Shown here: in pieces, positions 9,159-17,260 of the stretch
Position numbering within the stretch: the first letter of the stretch is position 1
Layout: each line of letters starts with the position of its first letter
DNA from: Crocosphaera watsonii WH 8501
GTDB lineage: Bacteria > Cyanobacteriota > Cyanobacteriia > Cyanobacteriales > Microcystaceae
Assembly (NCBI RefSeq): GCF_000167195.1
Contig: NZ_AADV02000026.1
Coordinates: forward strand, 1-32,362
Direction: 5' to 3'
Length of the DNA: 32,362 bases
Notes under the pieces: generated by a model
Told to the model about the DNA's origin: nothing
What the model saw: the letters and a program-made list of their open reading frames with translations, nothing else
Databases searched by the model: none
Position numbers and translations under genes: made by a program

Positions 9159-9368
9159 AAAAAACTATCTTACTATTCTTTTTCTCATATTGTTGTTTTT
9201 ATTTGAGGTTTTTAAAAGACTTGATTCTGGGAATGTTAGTCATTAAAATAGCCGTAATAAATTAGCTTAAATTTTACGCTAAATCACAGGGCTTATATTT
9301 TTGTTGACTCAACTGATGTTGTTTGTAGTGCTTTTCAATAAGACTTTTTTGTTGCGGTGAGCAGTTAC

Positions 9369-10245
9369 GTCATTTTTGCTTTTGACATCATGACAGTGAC
9401 GATGTAGAGCTTGAAGATTGTTGTAGGTATCCTTTCCACCTTTCGATTTGGGGATAATGTGGTCAACTTCTATCAAGTCTTCAGGTGTAAAGTATTGCTT
9501 ACATTGAGGACATATACCTTTTTGTTTCTTTAAGAGTTTTGCGACTCTTGTTGGTGTCCCAGAATATGTACCTCGTCTTTTGCTTATGAGAAATATTTTT
9601 TAAGAGCTTTAATCAATGGTGTCTCTTTCTTTTTCCTGCTTACTGTCCAAGCTCTAAGCATATTCCATAATATGTTGTCTTCGGATTTGAATGTTTTCTT
9701 ACTGCAAACATTTCGGTAGTAATTACACCATCCTCGGATTATGGGATTTAATCTTGTGATTAATGCTTTTTGTGGGGCTTTCTTGTTGGCCTTGATGGCC
9801 TCTTTGATTGCCTCATGGTGAGCTAGTATTTTTTTCTTGCTTGGCTTGATTAGTGTTTTGAATCCAGTTAGTTGTGCATTTTTTCCACCTGTTTTACTAG
9901 AGTGGTGTTTACCCTTGGGGTATGACCTAATATTGAATCCAAGGAAATCGAAGCCTGGTTCAATGGTTTTACCATTATGGACAATACTTTTTAGAGTGTG
10001 TCTTATGGAAGTCTTCTCTGGTTTTAGTTCCAATCCGACTTTTTCTAACCATTGTGCAACTAGATTTTTACATTGTAGAATAACATCGTAATCTGTATGA
10101 AGAATTACGAAATCATCGGCGTAGCGGATGATTTTGGGTTTATATCCCTGTTTAAGACTGCCATCTTCTCTCCGTTTTGTACGGGGGAAGTGATTTTCTA
10201 TGTGTTTCAATGAAACTAACGGAAGAATCTCGAAGTTGATGTCCA
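9369..10245 (-). pseudogene. group II intron-encoded RT/maturase with HNH domain, truncated and frameshifted
   Basis: This is the C-terminal half of a group II intron reverse transcriptase. The RT active site YADDFVILH is present, then GFDFLGFNIR, the maturase (domain X) block LNPIIRGWCNYYRN and WTVSRKKKETPL. The frame stops at 9584 after LKKYFS. One base more in the A run just before would let it continue into an HNH endonuclease: CPQCKQYFTPEDLIEVDHII, PKSKGGKDTYNNLQALHRHC, then HDVKSKND. That frame ends exactly at the IS66 right end (9368). The N-terminal RT domains (RT0-4) are missing at the IS630 boundary. The surrounding intron RNA domains were not found. Confidence 0.85.
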
Positions 10246-11487
10246 TGATAAAAGCATTGCCAATTAACCTCTCCAACCTACAGAAAACAGTACTCCAACA
10301 AATAGTGAGAGGGACAACAAACCCCTATCGCCTTGTTAGACGAGCCAAGCTAATCTTAGCCGCAGCATCAGGAGAGAGCAATAGTTCGATTAGTCGAAGA
10401 TTAGAATTAGACCGAGTACAAGTGCGTCAGTGGCGATCGCGATGGTTTGAGGAGAGAGAAAAACTGAGTGCCGCCGAAGAACAACAGGTAACGGAGAAAG
10501 CATTAATGGTCTTGATCAAAGGAATTTTAAGCGATCGCCCAAGACCTGGAACAACAAAATCCTTTACGGTCGAACAAGTAGTCCAGATTGTAGCGATCGC
10601 TTGTGAAGAATGTGAAAAATCAGACAGACCAGTGAGCCATTGGACACCTTCAGAGTTGGCGGATGAAGCCATAAAAAGAGGAATTGTCGAAAAGATTTCC
10701 CCCCGTAGTGTGGGGCGTTTTTTAAAAAGAAGCGACATTACAACCACATCTCGTTCGTTACTGGTTAAATGCCAAAATTGATGATCCCTTAAAATTTAAA
10801 AAGCAAGTCAAATATATCTGTGAACTTCATCAAGAAGCTAAAACTTTGTTAGAACAAGGAATTCATTTAATTAGTACAGATGAAATGACAGGGATTCAAG
10901 CTCTTGAGAGATTATTTCCGAACAAAAGAATCAAGCCTAAACAAGTAGAAAAAATCGAATTTGAATATGAAAGACACGGAACTTTAAGCTTAATTGCGAA
11001 CTGGGATGTGGCAAGAGGAAAAGTTGTTAGTCCCTCTATTGGACCGACAAGAACAGAACAAGATTTTTCTGAACATATCCAGAGAACGATTAAGATTGAT
11101 GAAAAAGCAGAATGGATTTTTATTGTAGATAAACTCAACACTCATAAATCGGAAAGCTTAGTCAAATTAGTAGCAGAAAGCTGTGGAATTACTATTGATT
11201 TGGGGAGAAAAGGAAAGGAGGGGATTTTGCAATCTATGGACAGCAGAGCAGATTTTTTATCAGATGAATCTCATCGAATTCGCTTTGTTTATATTCCCAA
11301 ACATACATCGTGGCTTAATCAAATTGAGTGTTGGTTTTCGATCTTAGTCAGGCGTTTACTCAAAAGAATTACTGTCCGTTCAACTGAAGAACTATCCCCA
11401 AAAATTCTCAATTTTATTGATTACTTTAATCAACATTTTGCTAAGCCGTTCGTTTGGAAATTTAAGGGCTTTAAAGATCATAAGTGA
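10245..11487 (+). pseudogene. IS630 family transposase in two frames
   Basis: Frame one starts at ATG 10245 (MIKALPINLS) and holds the helix-turn-helix part (SNSSISRRLELDRVQVRQW). It leaves the family frame at TTTTTTAAAAAG (about 10719-10730). Reading one base further on (equivalent to deleting one A) gives ATLQPHLVRYWLNAK and continues to 11487 with the DDE core ISTDEMTGIQALERL, FIVDKLNTHKSE and IPKHTSWLNQIECWFS. Either this is a loss-of-function insertion in a homopolymer, or a frameshift is needed for expression. All other blocks are present. The left terminal repeat was not found: the gene abuts the opposed RT fragment directly. Confidence 0.85.
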
Positions 11488-11514
11488 CTGGTGGATTATT
11501 TTTGCTAAGCTGCA
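11488..11514 (+). mobile_element. IS630 right end inserted at a TA in IS66 copy B
   Basis: After the IS630 stop codon the sequence GGATTATTTTTGCTAAGCTG leads to CAC and then TAGTCAAGG, which is IS66 sequence (equivalent to 7667 onward in copy A). IS630 elements insert at TA, and this junction falls exactly on the TA of CTAG in IS66. The first ~165 bases of IS66 copy B are absent on the other side of the IS630, so a deletion or rearrangement removed them. Confidence 0.65.
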
Positions 11515-13217
11515 CTAGTCAAGGCACAACAACAGTTATCTCTTCAACAAAGACTGATTGACCAGCAACAACAACAAATCTCTACACAACAGCAAGAAAT
11601 TGAAAAATTGAAAGAAGAGAGAGATAAGCTAAAAAACCGTAACTCAAAAAACAGTTCAGTCCCCCCATCATCAGACCCACTAAAAAAGCCTTCTGACAAA
11701 AAGAAACGCAAAAAAGGATTTAAACGCGGACCAAAATATGACCACCCAGGGAAGACCCGTAATGGTTTTGGTCAGCCCGATAAGATAGTCCCTTTAGAAC
11801 TAGAAAACTGTCCTGTTTGTGGGGGTTCAGTGGAACGAGATGAAGTAGTTCCCGAAAAAGTCCAGCAAGTGGCTGAAGTAGTAGACCAACCCATAGAAAT
11901 CAGGGAATATCGTCGCGGATTCTATAAATGTCCTAGTTGTGGATGGTCAGATTACAGTCCTGTTCCATTGGGAGTTAAAGAAGGATTCAGTTATGGGGCG
12001 CGATTAAGTAGCATCGTGGGCTGGCTTGGCTATGGGGGTAATCTTACATGGCGTAAACAGGAACATTTTATAGAGTATGTCTTTGGCATTCCCATTTCTC
12101 AAGGGAGCCTTGCCAAAATGCACAAATGGTTTCAAGAAAGTTTAGAACCCTTGACCCAACAGTGGTTAAAGTACATCCAGCAGCCAGGAATCCGATGTGT
12201 TGACGAAACCAGTTATTGCATCGATGGCATCAAGTATTGGGTTTGGGTAGCCACATCAAATGAGGTCTGTGTGTTGATGTTGGCTCCCACTAGAAGCTCC
12301 GCAGAAGTCGAGAAATTGTTAGGAGCAGATTTTAAGGGCATCCTCACCAGTGACTGCTATAGTGCCTATTTTAGACAAAGTGCGATGGCCAAACAGAAAT
12401 GTCTGGCACATTTAGAACGAGAGTTAGAGTCCCTTAAAACCAGTCGTTTTCAAGCGAATCGAGAATTTGCTGCCGATGTACAGCAAGTTTTAGCAACCGC
12501 CCGTATCCATTATCGTCATTATCATGCTCGAAATTTAACCCTTGAAGACTTAGGCTCCAAAAGAACAGAAGTCGAGAACTCACTGCAAAAGATTTTTAAA
12601 GCAACTCCCAAAAAAGGATGGCCTTATGATGCACAAAGATTGATTAACCGTCTCAAACGTCATTGGGAAGAGTGGTTCACCTTTCTAACTTATCCTGAAG
12701 TCAAACCAGATAATAATGATGCTGAGAGAGCTTTACGTCCCATTGTCATTCACCGCAAAGTAAGTGGGGGAGCAAGAAGCAACTGGGGTGCAGAGTTAGT
12801 CACCCAAATGTTCAGTTTTTTAGAGACCATGAGATTACAGGGGCAAAAGGCCATTGTCCAATTATGCGAATTATTGTCATTAGCTGGTCGGAGTCCCCCA
12901 GGATTAGAGATGTAAAAGGCTCCGGAGCCGATGGGGGATAGATTTTTCTTGATCCCCCTATCTCTCTGCACAAAAATAAACAAGGTTAGCGGATAATCTC
13001 CGCTAACAAAAAACTATCTTACTATTCTTTTTCTCATATTGTTGTTTTTATTTGAGGTTTTTAAAAGACTTGATTCTGGGAATGTTAGTCATTAAAATAG
13101 CCGTAATAAATTAGCTTAAATTTTACGCTAAATCACAGGGCTTATATTTTTGTTGACTCAACTGATGTTGTTTGTAGTGCTTTTCAATAAGACTTTTTTG
13201 TTGCGGTGAGCAGTTAC
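11515..13217 (+). pseudogene. IS66 family element, copy B (5'-truncated)
   Basis: This copy lines up with 7666-9368 of copy A without any indel (constant offset 3849), with about six substitutions that I can see, for example in GTTCCTGAA/GTTCCCGAA and AGCGACTGG/AGCAACTGG. The transposase frame runs from the junction to the stop at 12915, lacking the first ~29 residues and the promoter. The zinc-binding and DDE blocks are intact. The right terminal repeat at 13198-13217 is preserved. The flank is TTTACCTT, inside an IS5-like transposase gene. The near identity suggests recent duplication or gene conversion. Confidence 0.88.
12985..13007. repeat. 9-bp stem hairpin in IS66 3' region, copy B
   Basis: This is the second copy of the GTTAGCGGA/TCCGCTAAC hairpin described at 9136-9158, identical in sequence and position relative to the transposase stop codon. 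Confidence 0.5.
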
Positions 13218-13693
13218 TTTACCTTTATTTTTTATTTTTTCTCCTTTTTCTTGGAGACAATCCTTTTTTTTTACTTCTTTATCACTCTTGTCTATTTCTC
13301 TTTTTACTATTTTTTATTGATTTTGTTTATCAATTCTCCATCAATTCTTTTCCTAAAATGAACTAGCATTGAAGATTCCAGTGGTGGCTCTTGTTGATAA
13401 CAATTTAAACCTATAAAGTATTGTAGATAGGGATTTTCTCTAATCTGTTCTATAGTTTCTTTATCACTTGTTCCTAATTTTTCCTTAATAATTAATGTCC
13501 CTAATGCCATTCTAAATAGTTTGGCTGGCGCACCTTTTTCTGCTGAAAAAAGTTTAGCATATTCTTCCTCAAAATCATCCCAAGGTATCAACTCTGCCAT
13601 GATTACCCAACGATTATTGGGGGACAATTTGCCCTCGAAAGGTAATTCAAATTTTTCTGGGGGCGGTAAAGGTTGCTCCTCTTTTCGATACAT
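13218..13693 (-). pseudogene. IS5-like transposase, N-terminal fragment cut by IS66
   Basis: The ATG at 13693 opens a 128-residue frame with the family N-terminus: MYRKEEQPLPPPEKFELPFE, LSPNNRWVIMAELIPWDDFE, ALGTLIIKEKLGTSDKETIE and IRENPYLQYFIGL. It stops at 13307. Family-like Lys-rich sequence continues in a shifted frame to the IS66 right end at 13217, so there is at least one frameshift. It is the same family as the fragment at 1-732, which supplies the complementary C-terminal half, but these are two different copies. Confidence 0.82.
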
Positions 13694-13802
13694 TTGTTCT
13701 TGACCAACAACTGGGAGGTGTTTCTACCAATTATAGCGGTTTGTAGCCGACAAAGCTGATCTTTTTTGCGATCGCGAATATGGGTGTAACCTTTTAAAGA
13801 AT

Positions 13803-13832
13803 AGGGTTTTGCTTTTATTCAGCAAACCCTAA
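13803..13832. repeat. left terminal repeat of the IS5-like element
   Basis: Read on the minus strand, TTAGGGTTTGCTGAATAAAA starts the element ~140 bases upstream of its transposase ATG. It matches the right end at 714-732 (TTAGGGTTTGCTGAA shared), which defines the terminal inverted repeat of this family from within the window. On the plus strand it also forms a hairpin with AGGGTTTTGCT at 13803-13813. Confidence 0.7.
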
Positions 13833-13897
13833 TTAGTCATTTTCTCGACTCATTCACCCTTTGAACTCTCTATAAATTGATTGCTTTGAACTTAGCT

Positions 13898-13951
13898 CAA
13901 GAACAAATAGTTCCCATTCCTAACCTCTGGTTGAAATGAGAACTATTGAGC
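13898..13951 (-). terminator. large hairpin after the riboswitch-controlled small genes
   Basis: AATAGTTCTCATT and AATGGGAACTATT (minus strand; 13935-13947 and 13906-13918) form a 13-bp stem with one U-G pair. Outside it, GCTCAA and TTGAGC can extend the stem over a bulge. It begins about 19 bases downstream of the second small gene. The T run is weak (TTTGTTCTT), so a terminator or a 3' stabilising structure are both possible. Confidence 0.5.
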
Positions 13952-13965
13952 AATTTTGATTAAAA

Positions 13966-14121
13966 TTAACGACTGTAGTAGCTTCTTTCAGCTTCTAGTT
14001 GCTGAACTAAACTATTTTGTCCTTTCGATCTGGCAACTTCTAAGCGATGTTCCAAGCTTTTCAAAATGTTAGCACGATGGAGACGAGCGACATCATTTAA
14101 GTGTTTTGGATTATTAGTCAT
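13966..14121 (-). CDS. 51-residue small protein, possible PirA-like PII-interacting regulator
   Basis: The product is 51 residues, starting MTNNPKHLNDVARLHRANIL and ending AERSYYSR. It is probably almost all helical, basic in its first half, with the pattern LHRANILKSLEHRLEVA followed by LVQQLEAE. The ATG at 14121 has a strong ribosome site (GAGGTGAG). It is the second gene of a two-gene unit behind a glutamine riboswitch, 13 bases after the GifA-like gene. Length, composition and context resemble PirA, the 51-residue cyanobacterial PII partner that affects arginine synthesis; this is an inference from memory of that family and was not aligned. That it is a real gene is more certain than its name. 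Confidence 0.7.
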   Translation of the reverse strand: MTNNPKHLNDVARLHRANILKSLEHRLEVARSKGQNSLVQQLEAERSYYSR

Positions 14122-14134
14122 AACTCACCTCTAT

Positions 14135-14305
14135 CTATGCTTTTAATGATTGGACGTTTACACCCATCTCAGCAGCAATACGGTGCAACATGGACAGTTG
14201 ACGATGTTGTTGTTTGCTACGATTTTGGGCTATTAAGAAACGAGATTTAGACTTTGAAGTATCTAACTCGTTTAAGTGAGTACCGATGTTGTTATTAAAG
14301 AGCAT
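14135..14305 (-). CDS. gifA-like: GifA/IF7-like glutamine synthetase inactivating factor
   Basis: The 56-residue basic protein starts MLFNNNIGTHLNELDTSKSK. Its C-terminal half, QQHRQLSMLHRIAAEMGVNV, carries the RQxSMLxRxAxExG pattern of the cyanobacterial IF7/IF17 proteins, which bind and inactivate glutamine synthetase I when nitrogen is plentiful. IF7 is usually about 65 residues, so this one is slightly short at the C-terminus. The ATG at 14305 has an excellent ribosome site (AAGGAGG). It lies directly behind a glutamine riboswitch, the arrangement known for gifB in Synechocystis. The family match is by motif recognition only. The 51-residue gene follows 13 bases later. Confidence 0.75.
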   Translation of the reverse strand: MLFNNNIGTHLNELDTSKSKSRFLIAQNRSKQQHRQLSMLHRIAAEMGVNVQSLKA

Positions 14306-14337
14306 AACGCCTCCTTCTAAATCGTGGTGGATTGAAT

Positions 14338-14400
14338 GAGGCGCGTTCCTTCGGGATATTTTTCCCTACTTCCGTCTGCTGATAGCAGCAGATGAACGAT
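14338..14400 (-). promoter_or_regulatory. glutamine riboswitch (glnA / downstream-peptide type)
   Basis: On the minus strand the RNA has P1 CGTTC (14398-14394) with GAACG (14348-14344), a 7-bp hairpin TCTGCTG-CTAT-CAGCAGA (14392-14375), the conserved block GACGGAAGTAGGG, a short stem GGGA/TCCC, and CGAAGGAACGCGCC. These are the signature elements of the cyanobacterial glutamine aptamer. A -10 like box, TATAGA (14419-14414), would start transcription some 8 bases before P1. CGCCTC right after P1 (14343-14338) is complementary to GAGGCG of the ribosome site (14313-14308), pointing to control of translation initiation. In Synechocystis this class turns expression on with glutamine. Confidence 0.85.
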
Positions 14401-14615
14401 TTATCCTGTTACATCTATAGCTTAACATTTTTTTTAGTCTGTGCCTACTATTTCCGTTCTGAAAAACTTAGATAAACTATGACAGACTTAGACTAAGTTG
14501 GACATAGTCTGTACTGGACTGGGAGGACTTGCAGTTTCTAGGTTACTCCTGCTCACCACCATGATTATGAAGTTGTCATCTGTCAAGGATTAAAGTGCGA
14601 ACTCTACCTTATCGG
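14401..14615. other. gene-free stretch with promoter and tnpB 3' flank
   Basis: The left end holds the presumed promoter of the riboswitch unit (minus strand). The rest shows no open frame of note. It has repeated short words (GACAGACTTAGACTAAG, TAGTCTG) and looks like the decayed 3' flank of the tnpB remnant at 14616-14765. I found no convincing NtcA box (GTA-N8-TAC) near the promoter. Confidence 0.4.
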
Positions 14616-14765
14616 TTACTTAACAGATGCCAGTCGTCCCCCTGTTTCCAGGTTTAGACTGAACGAATCGCACTCACGGTCTAAGAAAAAACCACAAGAC
14701 GGACAAATAAACGTCCTATCAGACAGTTTTAGGTCTTTGTTGACCTCACCGCAATCTGAACAGGT
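14616..14765 (-). pseudogene. TnpB C-terminal zinc-finger fragment
   Basis: About 48 residues match the end of a TnpB protein: TCSDCGEVNKDLKLSDRTFI, CPSCGFFLDRE, then SLNLETGG. The CxxC...CxxC zinc finger is preserved, and FLDRE is the position of RuvC-III (normally LDRDxNA), which is altered here (ECDSFS). It is a different TnpB subtype from the one at 732-1736. The upstream part of the same open frame (to 14819) is not TnpB but hsdM sequence in another frame. The gene is a dead scrap. Confidence 0.7.
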
Positions 14766-14866
14766 CTCCCGTCTTAATAGGGAACGTTTCCTTAATTTCC
14801 TTGCGTTCACTGCCCCCAAAGGGCGGATTAGCTAAAATAATATCAAACCTGTCCTTAGTATGAACT
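14760..14866 (-). pseudogene. hsdM-type N6-adenine DNA methylase fragment
   Basis: Around 34 residues, KDRFDIILANPPFGGSERKE then IKETFPIKTG, contain the NPPF catalytic motif of type I restriction methylases (HsdM). It is joined on one side to the TnpB zinc-finger fragment and on the other to a hairpin. Nothing else of a restriction system is visible, so this is a relic. Confidence 0.7.
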
Positions 14867-15383
14867 ACGCTTATCCGCTTCGCGCTCGATAAGCGTTTCT
14901 GAAGCCTCTTCGGCCCTAGTTGCCTCATGGTTCAGCACTCGGTAGAGGCTATGCCTATGCCCAACAGATATTCAACTAACTTAAATATAAAAATGAAAAG
15001 CCTCCGGGCGTCTTGCCGTGTTTCGACTCCAAAGGCGTTTTCATATCACTCTTACTCCTCACACACAACAATAATCTATCAAGTTAAATAGTAGACGGCA
15101 ATCTACACTATGACACTTTATAAACTGTCACAATGCTCAGTGGCAGTTTTCAGCATTGGGTGTGTCGGTTAAAATATGTCAATCAGTATCTAAAGTTGAT
15201 TAGTCTTTTTCGTCACCTAAGATTGCTAGGTTAGGCTTTATAATTGGGCATACTATGGAAAGGAATCTCACTCAGTCAGTTGGCAACAAGACAGGAAAAA
15301 ATGAGCAAATCGTCCTAGACGGTACTGCCGAAGTGGGAAACTAAAAGATAGTCAAATTTTCTTGATTTATATTATTTGCACCT
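14867..15383. other. gene-free stretch with hairpins
   Basis: No supported gene. A perfect 9-bp inverted repeat (ACGCTTATC at 14867-14875, GATAAGCGT at 14888-14896) has a GC-rich loop. A second structure pairs ATGAAAAGCCT with AGGCGTTTTCAT (about 14992-15043). The 11-mer ACTCCTCACAC at 15054-15064 recalls the Yfr1 RNA core but lacks its terminator. The remainder up to the hydrolase start has no ORF and no tRNA that I can recognise. Confidence 0.4.
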
Positions 15384-17198
15384 ATGAATTTTTTAAAGTT
15401 TCTTTCGCCTTTTATTTTCAATGTAGTAGAGGGATTTACCCCTATTTTATTATCTTTAGTTTTGGGTGTATCTCCCTGTAATTCCGCAGAAAATATTATT
15501 TTAAAAGCTGGATTATTAAATCATAAGATTGCAGTTGAAGATTTAGATGAATTCCTAGAAACAGGGGAAATATCTTCTAGTTTACAACCTTATCAATTCC
15601 TACTAACAAGTGAAATACAAGAAGTTTTATCCCAAAATATTAATATTGATCCTGTAATAGCAGAACAATTTTTAAATGACATTTTCAAAAGTGATGATGG
15701 ACAAAGATTATTAAAACAAATAAGTCAAGCCTTACCTGATAGTAGCTCTTCGGAACTAAAAGAAGGACTAAAATTACTTTTAAAACAAACCAATAATTTT
15801 AACTTTATTAATTTTTTACGGGTTTATCCTCAAGAAACTTTGACAATTGATTTATCAAAAGCTGCAATCTTAGGCTTAAAAATGAATGAGTCCTTTTTAC
15901 ATAGTCGCTTAATTAATGCTCAATTTAAAAAAGGGTTAAAAAACTCATCAAACATCGAGATTCAACCTAAATTTGACCCTACAGTATCAGGACAAAAAAG
16001 TATATCTATAGAAAGAAATGTTCTCTATGATCGGAGCCGAAACCGTTATATTGCCTTGGATATTTACACCGCTAAAAAAACCCATGGTCCGTTGGTGGTT
16101 ATGTCTCATGGATTTGCATCAGATCGTCGTTTTTTGCGCTATTTAGCTAAACATTTGACTTCTTACGGAATTACTGTGGTTTCTGTAGAACATCCTGGAA
16201 GTGACATTCATGCCCTACTTAAAACAGCAACAGGAATAAACTCAAGTCAAATTTTGCCATCAGAGGAATTTATTGATCGACCTCAAGATATTAGTCTTGT
16301 TTTAAATAAATTAACTCTTTTAAATGAAAACACTCGAAAATTTAAAGGAAAATTTAATACTCAAGAAGTCAGTATAATTGGTCATTCTTTTGGGGGTTAT
16401 ACAGCCCTAGCATTAGGGGGCGCATCCTTAGATTTAAAAACCTTGAGAAGTTTTTGTCAAAAGGAGTCTCCCTTAAAGCGATCGCCGGCAGATTGGCTAC
16501 AATGTGCAGCAGGAGAATTGCCTTATCCTCAAAGAAATTTTCAGGATAATCGTATTCGACAAATTATCATTTTTAATCCCATTATTGGTGAACTATTTGG
16601 TAATAATTTATCTCAAATTAAAGTACCAACTTTAATTTTATCTGCCTCGGATGACGGGATTACCCCCACTATTTCCCATCAATTAAAACCGTTTCAAGAA
16701 CTGTCTACGGAAAAATATCTAATCATGGCCATGGGAGGAACTCACATGAGTGTTACTGATATGAATAGTATGAACAGTATGATGGGACAGAGTACCCTAG
16801 TTAGGGAAATTATGGGAGAAAAAGCTGAACCAGTTCGTCGCTTAGTACGGGGGGTTAGTTTAGCTTTTATTCAACAATTAACTGAGGAAAAGTCTCGGTA
16901 TAAAGTATTTTTAACACCTAGTTACATTGAATCTTTATCTCAGGGAAATTTAAACTTCCGTCTGGGAACAGAACTACCTATGACTGTGAAAACCTGGATT
17001 AATGTTACTAATATGAAACAACCAGAAGCTAATTTATGGTCTCTAAAATCCAAATTAACCCCCATACAAAATATTCAACAGTATTTTGTCAATGCACGAC
17101 AACTTTTATTACAACCTGAATACAGCACAGAAAAACTAAATGATTTATTTACTGGGTTACTTCATAATCATGATGATAAGCTAGATAAATGGAGTTGA
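15384..17198 (+). CDS. DUF1400 alpha/beta hydrolase, exported
   Basis: The 604-residue protein belongs to the cyanobacterial family with an N-terminal DUF1400 domain (about residues 30-160) followed by an alpha/beta hydrolase domain. A hydrophobic N-terminus (about 8-32) suggests export. The catalytic Ser335 is in IIGHSFGGYTA; Asp423 or Asp424 in SASDDGITP and His454 in GGTHMSV complete the likely triad. HGPLVVMSHGFASDRRF holds the oxyanion-type HG motif. The substrate is unknown; an ester or lipid is plausible. It starts at an ATG and is flanked by gene-free DNA upstream, so it is probably transcribed alone. Low GC and a downstream convergent ycf54 fit the chromosome core. Confidence 0.88.
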   Translation: MNFLKFLSPFIFNVVEGFTPILLSLVLGVSPCNSAENIILKAGLLNHKIAVEDLDEFLETGEISSSLQPYQFLLTSEIQEVLSQNINIDPVIAEQFLNDIFKSDDGQRLLKQISQALPDSSSSELKEGLKLLLKQTNNFNFINFLRVYPQETLTIDLSKAAILGLKMNESFLHSRLINAQFKKGLKNSSNIEIQPKFDPTVSGQKSISIERNVLYDRSRNRYIALDIYTAKKTHGPLVVMSHGFASDRRFLRYLAKHLTSYGITVVSVEHPGSDIHALLKTATGINSSQILPSEEFIDRPQDISLVLNKLTLLNENTRKFKGKFNTQEVSIIGHSFGGYTALALGGASLDLKTLRSFCQKESPLKRSPADWLQCAAGELPYPQRNFQDNRIRQIIIFNPIIGELFGNNLSQIKVPTLILSASDDGITPTISHQLKPFQELSTEKYLIMAMGGTHMSVTDMNSMNSMMGQSTLVREIMGEKAEPVRRLVRGVSLAFIQQLTEEKSRYKVFLTPSYIESLSQGNLNFRLGTELPMTVKTWINVTNMKQPEANLWSLKSKLTPIQNIQQYFVNARQLLLQPEYSTEKLNDLFTGLLHNHDDKLDKWS

Positions 17199-17260
17199 GT
17201 AGGAGTATGGCATTTCTAAACTTACTCAACCGAAATATTGATAGACTTGGCAAAAGACCG

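Larger units (their letters stand above)
7501..9368 (+). mobile_element. IS66 family element, copy A (complete)
   Basis: The element is bounded by imperfect terminal repeats: GTAATTGCTCACCGCAAT at 7501-7518 and, on the other strand at the right end, GTAACTGCTCACCGCAACAA (9349-9368). It holds one transposase gene and a ~300-base 3' region without a gene. The 8 bases outside the left end (AGTTATAC) and the right end (GTCATTTT) do not match, so it lacks the 8-bp duplication expected of a simple IS66 insertion. The left flank is an IS1634-like gene and the right flank is the 3' end of an RT-HNH gene. Confidence 0.88.

Noticed and set aside
7493-9376. 8-bp target duplication around IS66 copy A
   Set aside because: AGTTATAC and GTCATTTT do not match; the copy is treated as a product of recombination.
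14420-14470. NtcA binding site in the promoter of the riboswitch unit
   Set aside because: GTA-N8-CTA-like words occur, but no GTA-N8-TAC or GT-N10-AC at a suitable place.
14746-14928. 60-codon minus-strand ORF as a gene
   Set aside because: It is a composite of hairpin repeat, an hsdM fragment and the start of a tnpB fragment out of frame.
15054-15064. ACTCCTCACAC, identical to the single-stranded core of the small RNA Yfr1
   Set aside because: A stem lies upstream, but no terminator hairpin with a T run follows and the usual neighbours are absent. An 11-base match can arise by chance in 32 kb.
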